A stretch of DNA of 64,000 nucleotides from positions 12,436,285 to 12,500,284 of the forward strand of contig VZDJ01000174.1 of assembly GCA_008694505.1 (NCBI GenBank). The letters are read 5' to 3'. This document shows positions 23,969 to 36,999 of this stretch, piece by piece; positions within the stretch are counted from its first letter, which is position 1, and the number at the start of each line of letters is the position of its first letter. The notes beneath the pieces were generated by a model that was not told the DNA's origin, ran no database searches, and saw nothing but the letters and a program-made list of their open reading frames with translations. The DNA is from Cyanoderma ruficeps (lineage: Eukaryota > Chordata > Aves > Passeriformes > Timaliidae). Made by a program: the position numbers and the translations under genes.

Positions 23969-25420
23969 TGAATATTTGATCCCGGTGCTAATGCAGCAGT
24001 GAGTAATACAAAGAATCACAGCCATCCTCCCTTTGATCGCCCAAAGATCCCAACAGCAATTAAGGTTAAAAGCTGCTTAAAAAACACCGAATATTAGGAA
24101 CATTCTGTAAGGGGAAAGTGAATGCTCCCCAGGATTTTTTAGAAAACCAGCGAAGAAGGGGAACCTGTTCTTGTTTATCACAACCACAGGATCTTCAGTC
24201 ACTGTGGTGTGGATATCCTCAACCTGCTGAGCTACAGCCAGGTTAGTGGGGCTTCTTGAAATCCTTCCTTGTTTCTGGGATGGCGTTTAACAAGAAGAGC
24301 AGTCTCGGTTTCTGAAGTCAAACAGAAAACGCATCGTCTCAACCACATCCTTAAATAACCTGTCCTCGACAGGAAAATAACCCCAGCCCCTGGTGCTGTG
24401 CGGGAAGTTGGTGGACAGGTGTCAGAATTTGGTTTTCACCTGAAAACAGAGGATTCTTTTGGGATTTCCACTGCTTCGTGCGATCTAGGAAGTCGTCTGA
24501 TCTGATTACTACTGTTGCTGTTTCAGTTTTGAAGAGATGGCAGAGAGGAGAAACGAAACACAACCCAGGAGTACAAGAAACGAAGATGAGTTCCAGCTAA
24601 AAAACAGCAGAGTTCTGCAATTGATTTTAATGGAGCATGGAGGGGCCTCTATCCATGGTGGTGAAACAAAAATCACTGTCCCAGTGAGCTGAGTGCTCAT
24701 GTTTTCCCTCCAGTGGATTTAGGAAGTGACCCCAGTGGAATGTCGTGGCTATACCTTGCTCTGAAGGTGTTTAGAAATCAGCCAGTATTTTCCTGAGTGT
24801 AATTCTAATCATCAATCTTTGACCCCAGGGGCTGTTCTGTGTGATTACCATCTCGAGATTCTGGCTGGCGGTTTAATTTTTGTAGGTTTGCATTCTTCCT
24901 CTTGAGTCAGCAGGTAAAGTATGTGGCTGTGGCCTGCATTTGTCATGCCACAGGGCTGCCATTCTTGGGGGCCAAGGCCTTCATGCCAAAAGCATAATGT
25001 CACCCTGCTGGAATCCCACCCACGTGTGTCACCGGGCAAGGTCTTTTCTGTTAATGGACGAGTAAAATTTCACCAGGCTTTTGTTGTCATCACGAGGTAA
25101 GTAAGAGGGATTTGCATCTGAGCTGGCACATTTTCCAGAATCAGTTTCCAAGGCTAATTTAAGTCTGGTTGGCATGCAGATCTTTCCTTTAAGCGGAGGC
25201 TGAGATTCCGAAGGCTCACAGTTTTCCATAGGAAACGCCGCCCTGGGTATCCATGTGCCAGACAGGCCTGTTTGGCATTTCCCGGAGCATCAATGACCCA
25301 CTGTTCTAATGCAGAATTGATTGGCTGATGGTGTGAATACCTGGCTGTGGAGCTGGCTTTACACTGGAAAAACAGGAATCCAAATACTCTGGCTGTGATC
25401 AGTGGATTCAACATTCACAT

Positions 25421-25560
25421 CCCTGGAAATGTCCAAGGCTGGGTTGGACAGGGCTTGGAGCAACCTGGGATAGTGGAAGGTGTCTCTGCCCGTGGCAGGG
25501 AGTGGAATGATAGGGATTTTAGGGTCCCTTCTCATCCATACCATTCTACAATTCTGTGGT
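25421..25560 (+). mobile_element. CR1 LINE 3' fragment
   Basis: CR1 3' terminus: caaggctgggttggacaggg, tgcccgtggcagggagtgg, ending ccattctacaattctgtgg. Confidence 0.88.
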
Positions 25561-26448
25561 TTAACATCCTTCAGGAAGGTTCATAGTTGTTTATAAGAAA
25601 AGCACCCAGCCCTGCCCTGGAGGCCTTTGGGCAAACACCAGAGGGAGAAGGGGGATGTGGGAGGCAAATACAAGGTACTGGTTTCTTTCCCAAGCATGTC
25701 ATGCTATATTCTGTTCATGCTACTTGTGTTTCTCTACAGGACGTGCATCCCCTTGCTAGGGGATGTTTACTCTGATGAAAGTCTGGGCTTGATAACAGGA
25801 AACCAAGTCCTTTGTGCAGTAGATTGACCTTGAATCACACACAGACCTTTTTTTCAGTAACAGAGGGTAAGACTGTGTAAAACACAGGAAAATGGTGTCT
25901 CCAGAAAACAAAACTGGCATTTGGAGTTGGCTAGAATGTGCTCAAGCCTCTGCCAGCCTCAGCTCCGTGAATGTCAGCCCGAGCAGGTGGTCGAGGCGCA
26001 GCCACGGGTCAGGGCCTTGTAGGAGAATCAGGGGGACAGTTGCTTTTTGTCCCTGAATACTTTTCCTTAAAAGTTCTCTCTAGACAGAAAAACGAAGCTG
26101 CATGTGCCTGTGGATGGGGAGCAGTGCTGGTATGCAGGAGACCCTGCAGTGTGGGGGCATTCAGTGGTTTAGGGAAGGACTCCCTCCCTCCCACTCTTCC
26201 CCCACATAGGACATGCTGGCCTTTGGGGCAGGAACCATCTCAGGAGCCCTTGCAGGAGCTTTGTTACAGGTGTTTGATCTGTTGGATGTTTCCAAGTGCT
26301 TCCTCAGTGTTATTAAAAACAGCATTGCAGGATGGAGCTCCATTAATAACCAGTAATTCTAGAGTGAAGGAGCTCTGCTTACATGCAAAAACATGATGAA
26401 CTCTGCTCACACATCTCCAGCTGTTCTCTGCTGCAGCTCTCCAGGCAC

Positions 26449-26965
26449 AGAATCACAGAATGGTTTTCATGGAATGGGACCTTAAAGCTCACCTCATTCT
26501 TCCCTCTGCCATGGGCAGGGATATCTCCCACTGTCCCAGGCTGCACCAAGCCCCAGTGTCCAACCTGGCCTTGGGCACTGCCAGGGATCCAGGGGCAGCC
26601 ACAGCTGCTCTGGGCACCCTGTGCCAGGGCCTGCCCACCCTCCCAGGGAGCAATTCCTTCCCAATATCCCATCTTTCCCTGTCCTCTGGCAGTGGGAAGC
26701 CATTCCCTTTGTCCTGTCCCTCCATCCCTTGTCCCCAGTCCCTCTCCAGCTCTCCTGGAGCCCCTTTAGGCCCTGGCAGGGGCTCTGAGGTGTCCCTGGA
26801 GCCTTCTGTTCTCCAGGTGAGCCCCCCCAGCTCTCCCAGCCTGGCTCCAGAGCAGAGGGGCTCCAGCCCTGGGAGCATCTCCATGGTTTCCTCTGGACTG
26901 GCTGAAGCAGCTCCATGTTCTCCTTGTGCTGGGCCTCCTGAGCTGGAGGCAGCTCTGCCAGTGGA
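26449..26965 (-). mobile_element. CR1 LINE fragment, about 0.5 kb
   Basis: It begins on the plus strand with acagaatcacagaatgg, the reverse complement of the CR1 tail. It runs through the cagggccttgtcccc-type 3' block and the ctggctccagagcagagggg segment. Open frames on both strands (for example 26494-26991) are by-products of the element. Confidence 0.93.
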
Positions 26966-28957
26966 GTTTCACTGTGGAAGTTAATCCCCATCTTCCAGTC
27001 CCAGTATCTTCCTTGCCATTAACTGAAGACTGGATCTTACACGTTGAAGGCAGTCACTTGCTGTTGTTCATTCCTCCTGGAGCACACAATCCCACATCAG
27101 CAAGGCTCTGGTGACTCCCTGCTGTGTCCCCTACGCAATGGGTTGAGAAGGGACAGCACGTGTAGTTACAACCTGTGTGTTCTCCTGAAAGCTTGGATCA
27201 ACTTCCAGTGGGTTGGGTTAGCTTTCATCCAGAAACTTCCCCTGACCCGGCTCTCCCCATTACCAACAGATGACGAGGGTGGAAGGGGAATTATCCATGG
27301 GGCAGACACTCCAAGGACTCTTGTTTTGGCACAAACCTCCACATTAACCAAGCTCAAGAGGAGCCAGAGCCTGTAGCACAGCACTAAAATTCCCTGAAAC
27401 AATTTGATGTTATTCCATGGCAAATCAGTGCATGCTTCAGCACCTGGGAGATGCTGGCAAGCGGGACATTGAGGCACAGCTGAGTTGCCTGTACATTCAA
27501 ATATTTCCCATTCCTGATGGTTGTTACCTGGTTTCCCTGCTGAAGCACTGGAATTACACTGAAATAAAAAAAAAGAATCAGGCCAGTTGCCTGGCACTGT
27601 GTTCTTTCTATTTTCAAAGAGCTGCACAGAGAGTTTAACTGGAAGCTTTGGAGCAGGAATATCCAAAAAAAAAAAACCCCAACTCCTGGTACATTTTAGC
27701 TAAGGCCAGATGGGCTCATCCAAATATACTTTGCTGCATGTGTTAATTTTGGGGAAGCTTTGTGTGCTTGGACTTGGTGACTTGGAAATCTGACCCACAA
27801 TCAACGAACAGCGTTTCTGTAAAGGAGATCGAAGGATTTGACATAGATGTGTCAATTTTCTGCTTTTAAAAAAGATGTCAACCTGCAAGTAAACTTGCCA
27901 TGGCAGTGGTGTGTTGGAGGGCCATTACCTACTTATTTCCAAAAATTATTTAGCCGACTGGCTGGCCGCCTTTCTTTTTTCCCAGGCTCTTGGAGAGAAT
28001 GTAAGAGCTGAGCTACTTGGCTACAAGAGATTTTCTGCTCTGGAATTGGCAGCTGCTCATTCCGGAAGAGCAGCAGCATATTTGGCCACTGATTGCAAAA
28101 GAAAAGGGAAAACCATTATTTTTTTCGTTTTGCTTTTTTAACTCTCCAGTGGGAGACATTGACTGTGTTTGGGTGACCCTCGTTGCTACAGCATTGCTAA
28201 GGCTTCCCTATTCCTTAAAAGTAAAAAAATTAGGATATTCAGTTCTTAAAAATTCATATATTCCCCTTGGCTGGACTCGGAGCAAGTGGGTGCCAAGTGT
28301 CTCATTGTGTCAGGCCTTACACAGCAGCACACATTCAACGTCACGGCTTGATGAGTCAGGGTTTTCTGTCTGAAAAGGAGCACGTCAAGAAAACCAGGAC
28401 AAAAATTCCCTATAGCCCAGCAACAGAGCGTGCTGTGTAAGAAGCTCTGTTGGGAAGGAGAGCGAGATGTGGGAGTCAGATCTGTCCGCCTGGGCATCCT
28501 TCCACGCCGGACAAAGGCGGCGCTCAGTGACGGTCAGCGAGGCTCCGTGACTCAAGTGCTTTGATAACGGCTCCAGGAGGAGCCGGGCGCGTAGGCCTGG
28601 CCGGACCTGCGGCCGTGCCGTGGCTTTGCTGATGTCAGGGCACCTTTGAAGCCGCTCCACGGGCGCCTCGTGGCTCTCGTTGCCAGGCTGAGGGCGCCAC
28701 GTGCGCCGTGGGTCCTGTTCAGACCTGCTGGGATCACAGGGAGTTCCAGGATGTTGGATGTGTTACGTCACAGGGGCTCTGCTGCTGTCACCACCAGCTC
28801 CGTGTGCATCACTGTGGCAGGAAATGCTGCCCATGGGCGGGCTTGGGTTTTTCAGCTGCTCTTTCCTCTGCTTTCCATTAGTAATTCCATTAATCTATCA
28901 GAACCTATTGCATCTGCAGGTCACAGGGTGCTTTGTGAAGGAGGTTGAAAATCTCAT
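26966..28957. other. Intergenic, no gene recognised
   Basis: No convincing coding exon is present. Composition is mixed, with a poly-A run near 27666. A short CpG-rich patch at about 28480-28740 contains an AP-1-like TGACTCA at about 28549. The reading frames are short and match no family I recognise. Confidence 0.5.
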
Positions 28958-29240
28958 GTAGGGAGGGACAGGACACAGGGAATGGCTTCCCACTACCAGA
29001 GGGAAGGGATGGATGGGATATTGGGCAGGAATTGTTCCCTGGGAGGGTGTGCAGGCCCTGGCACAGGGTGCCCAGAGCAGCTGTGGCTGCCCCTGGATCC
29101 CTGGCAGTGCCCAAGGACAGGTTGGATGGGGCTTGGAGCAGCCTGGGACAGTGGGAGGTGTCCCTGCCCATGGGAGGGGGTGAAACAGTAGGAGTTTTAA
29201 GGTCCCTTCCCACCCTAATTATTCTACAATTCTATAATCT
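28958..29240 (+). mobile_element. CR1 LINE 3' fragment
   Basis: From gggacaggacacagggaatg through the gatgggatattgggcagg and ggccctggcacaggg blocks to a terminal attctacaattctataa. Closely similar to the copy at 15.96 kb. Confidence 0.92.
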
Positions 29241-29917
29241 TTATGCCCAGTCTAAAGAAGACAAGCTGAAATTCAAAGTGGAAGTGACTCTCCTGAGGTC
29301 ACAACTCTGCCAGCCAGGAGTGATCAGTCAGAGCTCAGTTCTTTAAGGTGTTCTCAACATATTCTCTGCAGTTTCTGATGTTGTGTAGATTTCTGTGAGG
29401 GATTTCCTTTGTTAGTCTGGAATATTACTGGAGAGACTTGTGAAGCAGGGCTTTGGGAAATTAATTTTCCCTAAATTCAGCACTCTGCTGGGGGCCATCT
29501 CACTTTCTCCTGTGATCTGCATTAGTGGTGACATTTGGTATTTGTGGGAGGCATCAAAGAGAGGTGCATGTGGAGGGACGTTGCTGAAGCTGAAACCCTT
29601 TCTGTTGGTGCACCCACTCCAATGTGAGGGGTTTGAGAGCTCTGGCTGAAGGCCAATGGCCTTAAACTCCTTATTTGGTTGATGAAGAGAGATCAGCTCT
29701 TTCCCAGGGTGATTCAGAGCGGAGACTGACTCTCCTTTTGAATCACTGAAGGAGGCCTTTCATCTCTCTCTCCATTATCTGCGGAGGGACATCTCCCCCG
29801 TAACACTGGTCTTTGGATAAGCTGCTGTGGATTCCACCTGCACCCCACTGCTTTGGCCAGTAAAGCCACTGGACTTGCTCCTGTGCCCTTGTGGGGGGCA
29901 GAAATCAGAAGACTTGC

Positions 29918-30058
29918 TCAGGCACGTTATTTTGTGTCTGTGCTCTGAGGAGGCTTTGCACCTTCCTCTGGAGCATCTGTTGGGAGTTACTGCTGGAGGC
30001 AGAGATGGGCTGGATGGGCTTTTGGTCTGATCCGGCCATTCCTGTCTTCCTTTGATCT
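29918..30058 (+). mobile_element. Possible ancient CR1/L3-type 3' end
   Basis: The block gagatgggctggatgggctt followed by ttggtctgatccggcc resembles the widespread amniote CR1 motif ctggatgggcctttggtctgacccag. It is diverged and the left boundary is uncertain. Confidence 0.5.
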
Positions 30059-31270
30059 AGAATAATGTTCAACCATCGCTTACTGGTGCAGGAAGGATGA
30101 GGATTTTGCTGATTTCAGTATTTCTGCAGATTTTTTGAGAAACAAAGAGTCACTATCTTTGGGTTTAGTGAGTCTGGAGATTAGCACTGATCCCCATGAA
30201 TCCTGCGGTGTGTGCAGCATTCCTGGGAGCTGTGTATGGACTCCTTGGGTGAGCACAGCCTGCCTTGGGCAGACTCACAGGGGGATGTGAGGGCAGATGG
30301 TTTGGTGTATGACAGTGGAGCAAAGATGGAATGAGATGAGAATCATTGAGGGGCTGAGTTTTGCTCATGTTCAGGTGGTTTTGCTGTCTGTTCCTGGTCC
30401 CTCTGAGACTTGGTTTTCTGCTGAAAAGACTAATTCAGGAGGATTTGTGTGAGGACACACTGAATTGGGGAACTAGTTTTTGAGCCTTATCTGTGGTATT
30501 TTCTGAAGAAGCCAACAGGTGAAGGAGGGTGATAAAATTCCCCTGACTCCAGCCTCTGCTTCCAGGACACGGTGAGGGCAGCTCTGGCCTCCTCAAGCCA
30601 AGGCAGGAGGGAAAAACATTCCTGGGAGCCCACCTGCTCTCCTGCTGCTGCTCCTGCAGCCAAGGAACATTCCTTTGCTCAGGAAAGCAGGAGCTCTGTG
30701 CCAGGCATTCCCCCCACCTGCGTGGGCCGGGAGGAAGAACAGGCCAGGCACGGCAGCTGCCCCTCGCCAGGCAGGAGCTTACTGAGAAAGCTGGATCCTT
30801 TCTGAGTAACAGTGAATTCCTAAGCCAAGCAGGGATGCAGATCCCTTTGCTGGGAGCAAGGCAAGTCTGTTCTTGGTGGGAAGTTCCTTCTCGGAGGCTC
30901 ACCTGGGGAAGAAGGAGAGGGATATGGGAACAGACAGGCTGCGTGGGACACCAAGGCCGCAGCCTGCTCCGTGATTCCCAGACAGGGAATCCCCAGGACA
31001 GGGAGCAGTGGAGTGATTTCCCTGGAATGTCGGGATGTCTCACCCGTGGACATGAATGAACAAAGGTGGAGGAGGACCATGGGTTTCCCCTTGCCCAGGG
31101 TGTTCTGATTCCTGGTGCTTTCCCATTGATAATCAAAGAGAAGCTGCCTTGCCCCTCTCCATCCTCTTCCCATTGTGTCACACAGCCGGGAAGGATCCTC
31201 ATGGATCCAGAGACTCAGCTGTCTCCTGCATCAAGGGTGGGCAGCATCAAACAGCCTCCTATGCCCTTTT

Positions 31271-32204
31271 CATAGGATCTCAGAATACTTTGGGTTGAAA
31301 GGGACATTAAAGCTCATCCCATTCCACCCCCTGCCATGGGCAGGGACACCTCCCACTGTCCCAGGCTTCTCCAAGCCCCATCCAACCTGGCCTTGGACAC
31401 TGCCAGGGATCCAGGGGCAGCCACAGCTGCTCTGGGCACCCTGTGCCAGGGCTCCCCACCCTCCCAGGGAACAATTCCTTCCCAACATCCCACCTAAACC
31501 TGCCCTTTGGACAGGGGAATGAAGCCATTCCCCCTTGTCCTGTCATCCTTGTAAAAATCTTCTTTGTAGGTTCCATTTAGAAATTGAAAGGCCACTATTA
31601 GGTTACCCCAAAGCTTTCTCTTTTCCAGACTGAACAATCTCTCTCATCCTTTCCTCCAGCCCTTGGAGTGTCTCTGTGGCCTCCTCTGGACTCTCTCCAG
31701 CAGCTCCACATCCTTCCTGCGCTGGGCCCCAGAGCTGGAGGCAGCTCTGCAGGTGGGGTCTCACCTGAGTGGGGTAAGAGGGGCAGAATCACCCCCAACC
31801 CCCTCCCGCTGCCCACACTGGGGGCTCAGCCCAGGGCATGGGGGGTTTCTGGATCCCAGTGCACACGGCTGGAGTATGGCCAGCCCTCAGCCACCAGCAC
31901 CCCAAAGTCCTTCTCCTCAGAGCTGCTCTTGATCCCTTCATCCCCAGGCTGAATTGATCCTGGGGGTCATCCCAACCCAGGTGCAGCAGCAGCACTTGGT
32001 CCTGTTAAACCACATGAGATTCCCATGGACCCACTGCTTGAGCTTGCCCAGGTACCTCTGGATGGTTTTGTCCTTTGCGTGTGTCCCTGCATCCTCAGCT
32101 TGGTGTCACCTGCAAACCTGCTGAGGATGCCCTGCATCCCTTCCTCCACATAATTAATGCAGATACTCAATAACACTGGTCCCAGTATAGACCCCAAAAG
32201 CAGC
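31271..32204 (-). mobile_element. Longest CR1 LINE fragment in the window, about 0.93 kb
   Basis: It begins on the plus strand with the reverse-complement CR1 3' end (ggatctcagaatac, then gccatgggcagggacacc). It extends through the ggtgtcacctgcaaacctgc region to gtcccagtatagacccc, so it keeps more of the 5'-ward part of CR1 than most copies here. It sits at the change to GC-rich sequence. Confidence 0.9.
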
Positions 32205-35089
32205 TGCAGTTGGCACTGAGAGATGCTCAACTCCAGCAAGCTGCAGGATTCCACACAGTGCCTCCCTCCTGCCCTGCTCCTCAGGGCTGCCCCTTGCTTG
32301 GAGCAAATTCCTGGGCTCCAAAACAGGCTGAGCACCTGAAGGTTCCCTGTGCCAGCACCAGCTGGTGGGTAGGTCTGGCTGTCTCCCAGCACACGGCGTC
32401 GGGAGCTGCGGGCTGACCCCGCGGGGCTGCGCCTGCCTCTGGCACCGAACACATCCCGGCGGGAACGGCAGGTGGCCACCAGCCAGGATTTCAGGCTGGG
32501 ATGGAGCGCCCTGGCCTGTCCCTCCCTGCCGGCTGCCTGCAGTGCCCCGAGGCAGCGGCTTCGCAATTCCGAGCACAGGAAGTGGCAGGCACACGTCGAG
32601 CCGCTCCTGGCAGCGCCGCGGGTCACTGCCACCCCTGCCGGCCCTGCCGGCCGCGCTTCCTTCCCCTCCGGCTCCCGGGAAGGGAAGCTGCCCCAGCAAA
32701 GTGCCCATCAGCAAAAAGGCTGCGGGTGCCGCAGGGACACCCAGCTGCCTTTTGGATCAGCGCCCAAGGAGCTTGGCAGGAATTGCGCCACAAGAGTGGA
32801 ATAGCAGAGTGGAGAGAGCCAGAGGATTTGGGAGATATAAACGGGGTGAATCCAGCCACGGGGCTGGGGACAGTTGCTACCTCGGGGTATTTTTTGGAGG
32901 TGTTTGGATATTTCTAGGGAACTGCCCTGCCCGTGTTTTCTGCCCAGCTGGCTCTGTCCTCCCCTGTGGTTATGGAAAGATGTTTTTCAGCCAAAAGTGC
33001 CTTGGTTCCACAGTGCTCCCCGCGAGCTGTGTGACACTGCCTCCAGCGCTGGGATCGGCTCTCAGTGCTTTCCCACAATAGGCCGGACACCACTGTGAGG
33101 ATGCCAAAAAACCTTCTGGCTCCAGAAGGGATTTAGCCTAGCAAAGCCTTTCTGCTGCCTGAATTCAACCCCTCATCCTGTCGTGTCTGAGCCACTCCTG
33201 CTTCCATCTTCTCTCAACCGAGCTGCTTGCGCATCCCAGCTGGGAAGCTGAAGTTGGGAGAAAGTCTGTGGAATTGGGGAGTGAAGCTTGGAGATGCTGG
33301 GGTGAGCAGCTCCTGCATGGGAACCAGCTGCCTGCTCTGCATCCCTGCATCCTGTCCTGTCTCTTGTGGGGGTTCTTCCACAGGCAGAGATCCTGGAAAA
33401 TCAGGAAAACCTCTTCTGAATGTGTCTCACTGTGGTCAAAGCCCCGAGTGTCTTGTCCCAGCCTCCAGTGACGGACAGCAGATCTCTTTGCCCTGCTCCA
33501 CCACATCCCCTGCACCTCCCACTCCATCTTTTCAGACTCAGTAGGCACTGGGCTTTTCCAGCCCCTCTGCCAGGCTGGGTCAGGGCTTTCTCAAAGTGAT
33601 CACCTCATCCCATGAGCTGGCAGCTGGTGGAAGAGTGGTTCCCATGCTCTGCCAGCCACTGCCAAAGTTGCTGTCAGATCCTGCTCATCCCTGCTCTGAA
33701 GCCTGCCTGCACCAGCTTGGCTTCCTGTTGTTCTCCCATCCCATCCTCAAGCACCCTTTTGGTGGTCCCCGACCAGCTCAGCCCCTAAACGGGTGCTGAC
33801 ACCTTTGTAGGCAAACAGGTCTGTGCCCAGCAGTCCCCTCCGGCCAGCTGCCATCAGCCAGGTGCCACCAGCCATGTGCCCACTGGGAGAGGGTGGCATC
33901 TCTCCTCCCACCTCTCTCCAGGCGTTTGCTGCAGTGCTCGCGTGCAGGCAGCTGGAGGGAATCAGAGGAAACACTTAGAGAAAATCTGGGCAAAGACAAG
34001 GGAAAAAAAAAAAATCCTGGGACCTGGCAAGATCCTATGCAAGTTTCCATGAGAAATCCAACGTGGCCATCCAGCCCGTCTGTGCTGGAGTGTTCCCAGG
34101 CCTCTCCCGGGGTCAGCAGCGTTGCCAATGCCCACCCAACTTTTGGCAGAGCCCTGACTGAGCCGGGTCTCCTGCTTACGGCTCCAGCGGCTCCCGATCC
34201 CCTTCTGCCTCCCTGCTGCCGGTTCCCAGCCGCCCGGGGAGCTGCCCGCCTCCCGTTGCTCCTGTGACATATTTATTGCTATCAGTTTAGTCTCTAATTT
34301 CCTTTGTTTCAGAATATCTGACGGTGCAATTAAGAAGGCCCGAAGGGAAGCTTGTGTGTGCTCGGTCATCAGACCTGCGGTTACCGTCTGTCTGGAAGCG
34401 GCGCTGGAGCGGGGCTCGGGAACAGCTGCCAGGCTTCCAGGCTTGTTTTCATTTTCTAAGAGGTTAACTGAGAGCCCGACGCGAAGAGACACCCATACAC
34501 ACCCAGAAACCCCGCCACACACACGGAGCCACACGCACCCGTACGGAAGCACACACATAAACACAGATGTGGGCCGGCACGGGGACATGTAAACACAGCC
34601 CTGTGCAGAACCAGCCCCGGGAACGCGGGATGGGACCTGTCTTTTCCCGGCTTTTCAGAGGTCGCGGTGCGGCAGGACGGGGCTGCCGCGCGGGGAGCGA
34701 GGAGCCAGTTGTACCCTGCACCTCCAGTCTATGAAGTGCAGGTTGTTCTACCCCGGCTCCAGCACGGTGGGACAGGTCCCTCCCGCTGCTCGGCCGAGAC
34801 TTTCTGAGGGAAGAGCCCGGTCACAGTAGCTGTGAAGAGGCACAGCTGGGGCTTGTTTCCTCTCGGGCTTGGCTGCAAGGCGAGCATGCGAGGATATGGA
34901 TGCGCCCGGGGTCGGGGCTGCGGAGCTCTCCCCACCAGCACCGGGAGCCGGGCTGGGCCCCTCTGCCCCGGCGTGCTGGACGGGGCAAAGGAAGCTTTAA
35001 TATTAATTACAGCAGGGTTAAGAAAGGAGAGAGCCTTTCTCTTTGTCCCTTGGGATTGGTAAATCCTGATGGGCTGCAGCTCCTGGTGC

Positions 35090-35290
35090 CCTGGAGACTG
35101 GTGGTGCTGGGGTGATGGGGACCCGTGGTACTGGGATGGTGGAGACTGACCCTGGAGGTTCCTGGGGTGATTTGGACCAGTGTGTCAGGGTGATGGGGCC
35201 AGTGGTGATGGGATAATAGTGACCAGTGGTGCTGGGGTGACAGGACCAAAGGTGTCAGGGTGACCTGTGAACCCAGGGTGATGAGCACCT
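35090..35290. repeat. Degenerate GGTG/GATGGGG-type minisatellite
   Basis: Repeated variants of ggtgctggggtgatgggg and ccagtggtgatggg follow one another with variable spacing. The period is irregular, so this is a decayed tandem repeat. Confidence 0.65.
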
Positions 35291-36999
35291 CAGAGAGCCA
35301 GTGCTGGCCCACAGCAGGCTGATCCACAGCAGCACCAAGGTGAGGTGTTTACCAGACAGTTTGGCAACACTAAGGTGGGGTGACCACAGCTTCCTCATGG
35401 AAAACCCCATTTCAGCACCTGGCAGGCATCTCACCAGGGCTGCCAGGAAGAGACAGACTTCGCCCACCCATTGCTGTCCTTCCTGCCCCAACAGCAGAGC
35501 CCATGTGGGAAATGCCAGGCAGGGAAAAAAGCAAGGAGAAATCTTTCTAGGAGCAGGTTTGTGCCTCAGTGCCCAGCTGCAGAGGAGAGGAGAATCTCCA
35601 GTGGCTTTTAAGGGCTGGGTTCATGCTGCTGCCGCGGGACCTCGTTTGGAACTTGCTCCTCTCTTGCTCCTGTCTTCACAAGACGTGTAGGAACTTCCTA
35701 TCTCTGGAGCCTCGGGCTCTTAGTCAAATTTGGTTGGCAGCCACAGGTGCGTACACGCTCGCCCGGCGGGATTGCACGCACACCTTGTCTTCTCAGGAAA
35801 CAAGAGGGGAGCGTGACCCAAGCTGGGTAGCACTTCATTCTGCTGTAATAAATTAACTTGTCAACTGTTCTGGCCCTAAAACCTGTCCCAGATGCAGTGA
35901 AAGCCAGGGGGAAAGCTTGGCATCCTCGTGGGGAGCTCAGCCATGAGGGAGGTGTGGCCAAGTTTGGTGGGATACCCAAGGTGCCCATCGAGGCTCAATT
36001 CCTGCCTTGCTGCTGGCATGGGCTGCGGGTCCTCAGCAGAAGCGTCCTGCTGGTGTTGGGTAAAGCCCTGAGCAGGGAAATAAAGGGTGGGACATCCCCA
36101 GTTTTAACTGGGAGTGTCCCCCTCTTCCCCTGTGGAGCCACTGGGCTGGAAGTGCTGCTTTTCCCTGGGGTCGGAGAGTGTGGGGACAGCAAAGAGCTGG
36201 GACAGACCCATCAGTCTCAGCCAGGGCTGTTGTCCATCTCCCCTTAATATCGACAGTAACCTCTGCTTTCCTTTTCCCTGTTTCTCCAGGGATCTCCACT
36301 CATTTTGCTCACTCTCTGAATTAGTCTTAGTGGAAAAAGGGATGGCAGGGGTTCATCTTCCCCCAGTGCTGCACTGGTGTGCAGCCAAAGGTGGCATAAC
36401 CCCCTGTGCCCCATAGGGCTGGAGGCCACCAACTGGAGCAGCAGGAGGGGCACAGTGGCATGTGCCCTCTCTGCAGCCCTGGCTCCAGGGACCCTGGGGA
36501 CCTGCCACAGCTCCTGCTTGGTCCCAGGGCTGGTCCTTCTCTACAATCCCTGTCACCCTGGCAGGAATCTCCCTGCAGTGTTGCCTGTGCTTCTGGGAGC
36601 CTACTTAGGATTTGCTTCCAAACACTTTTCTTCCCATCTCTTCACCCTTGCCAGCCCTCTGCCTCATCCTGAAGTTCTCTCTCCCTTTCCTTAGGTGAGA
36701 TTTTTCTCTTGAGCCCTGATTTTTCCCTCAGGGACAGGAACTATGTAGGTTCAGGCCATCTGAAACGCCTTGTTAAGCAGATGTGTCTCAAATAGCTCCA
36801 ATCTCACAGGTCTGCTGAATTTTGGGCTTTGGGCTCTGTCTCCACAGCAGATTCCACATCCCATGAGACCCAAGCAGAATAGGTGTGGAAGAGCCAGGAT
36901 GTTCACTGTCTTTTGGACACTGATGACCGGGTGCTCTGCATCCTGAGGGTCTGACGAGGGCACTGAGCACTTTATCGAGGCTCCTCCATCCGTGCCAAG

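Larger units (their letters stand above)
21781..26449. other. HORMAD2 3' flank and intergenic sequence
   Basis: The first canonical AATAAA after the HORMAD2 stop is at 23963, about 2.2 kb downstream, so the 3' end is not clear. Open frames here are short and show no recognisable domain. About 23.5-24.1 kb and 24.9-25.35 kb are repeat-free, balanced in composition and look like possible conserved non-coding sequence. One CR1 fragment is at 25421-25560. Confidence 0.5.

Noticed and set aside
26460..26991. Several overlapping open frames of 130-174 codons
   Set aside because: All lie in the CR1 element at 26449-26965 and recur as related peptides in the other CR1 copies.
32365..33081. 238-codon plus-strand open frame
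   Set aside because: It shows no family similarity. Overlapping open frames on both strands indicate a composition effect at the start of the GC-rich region.
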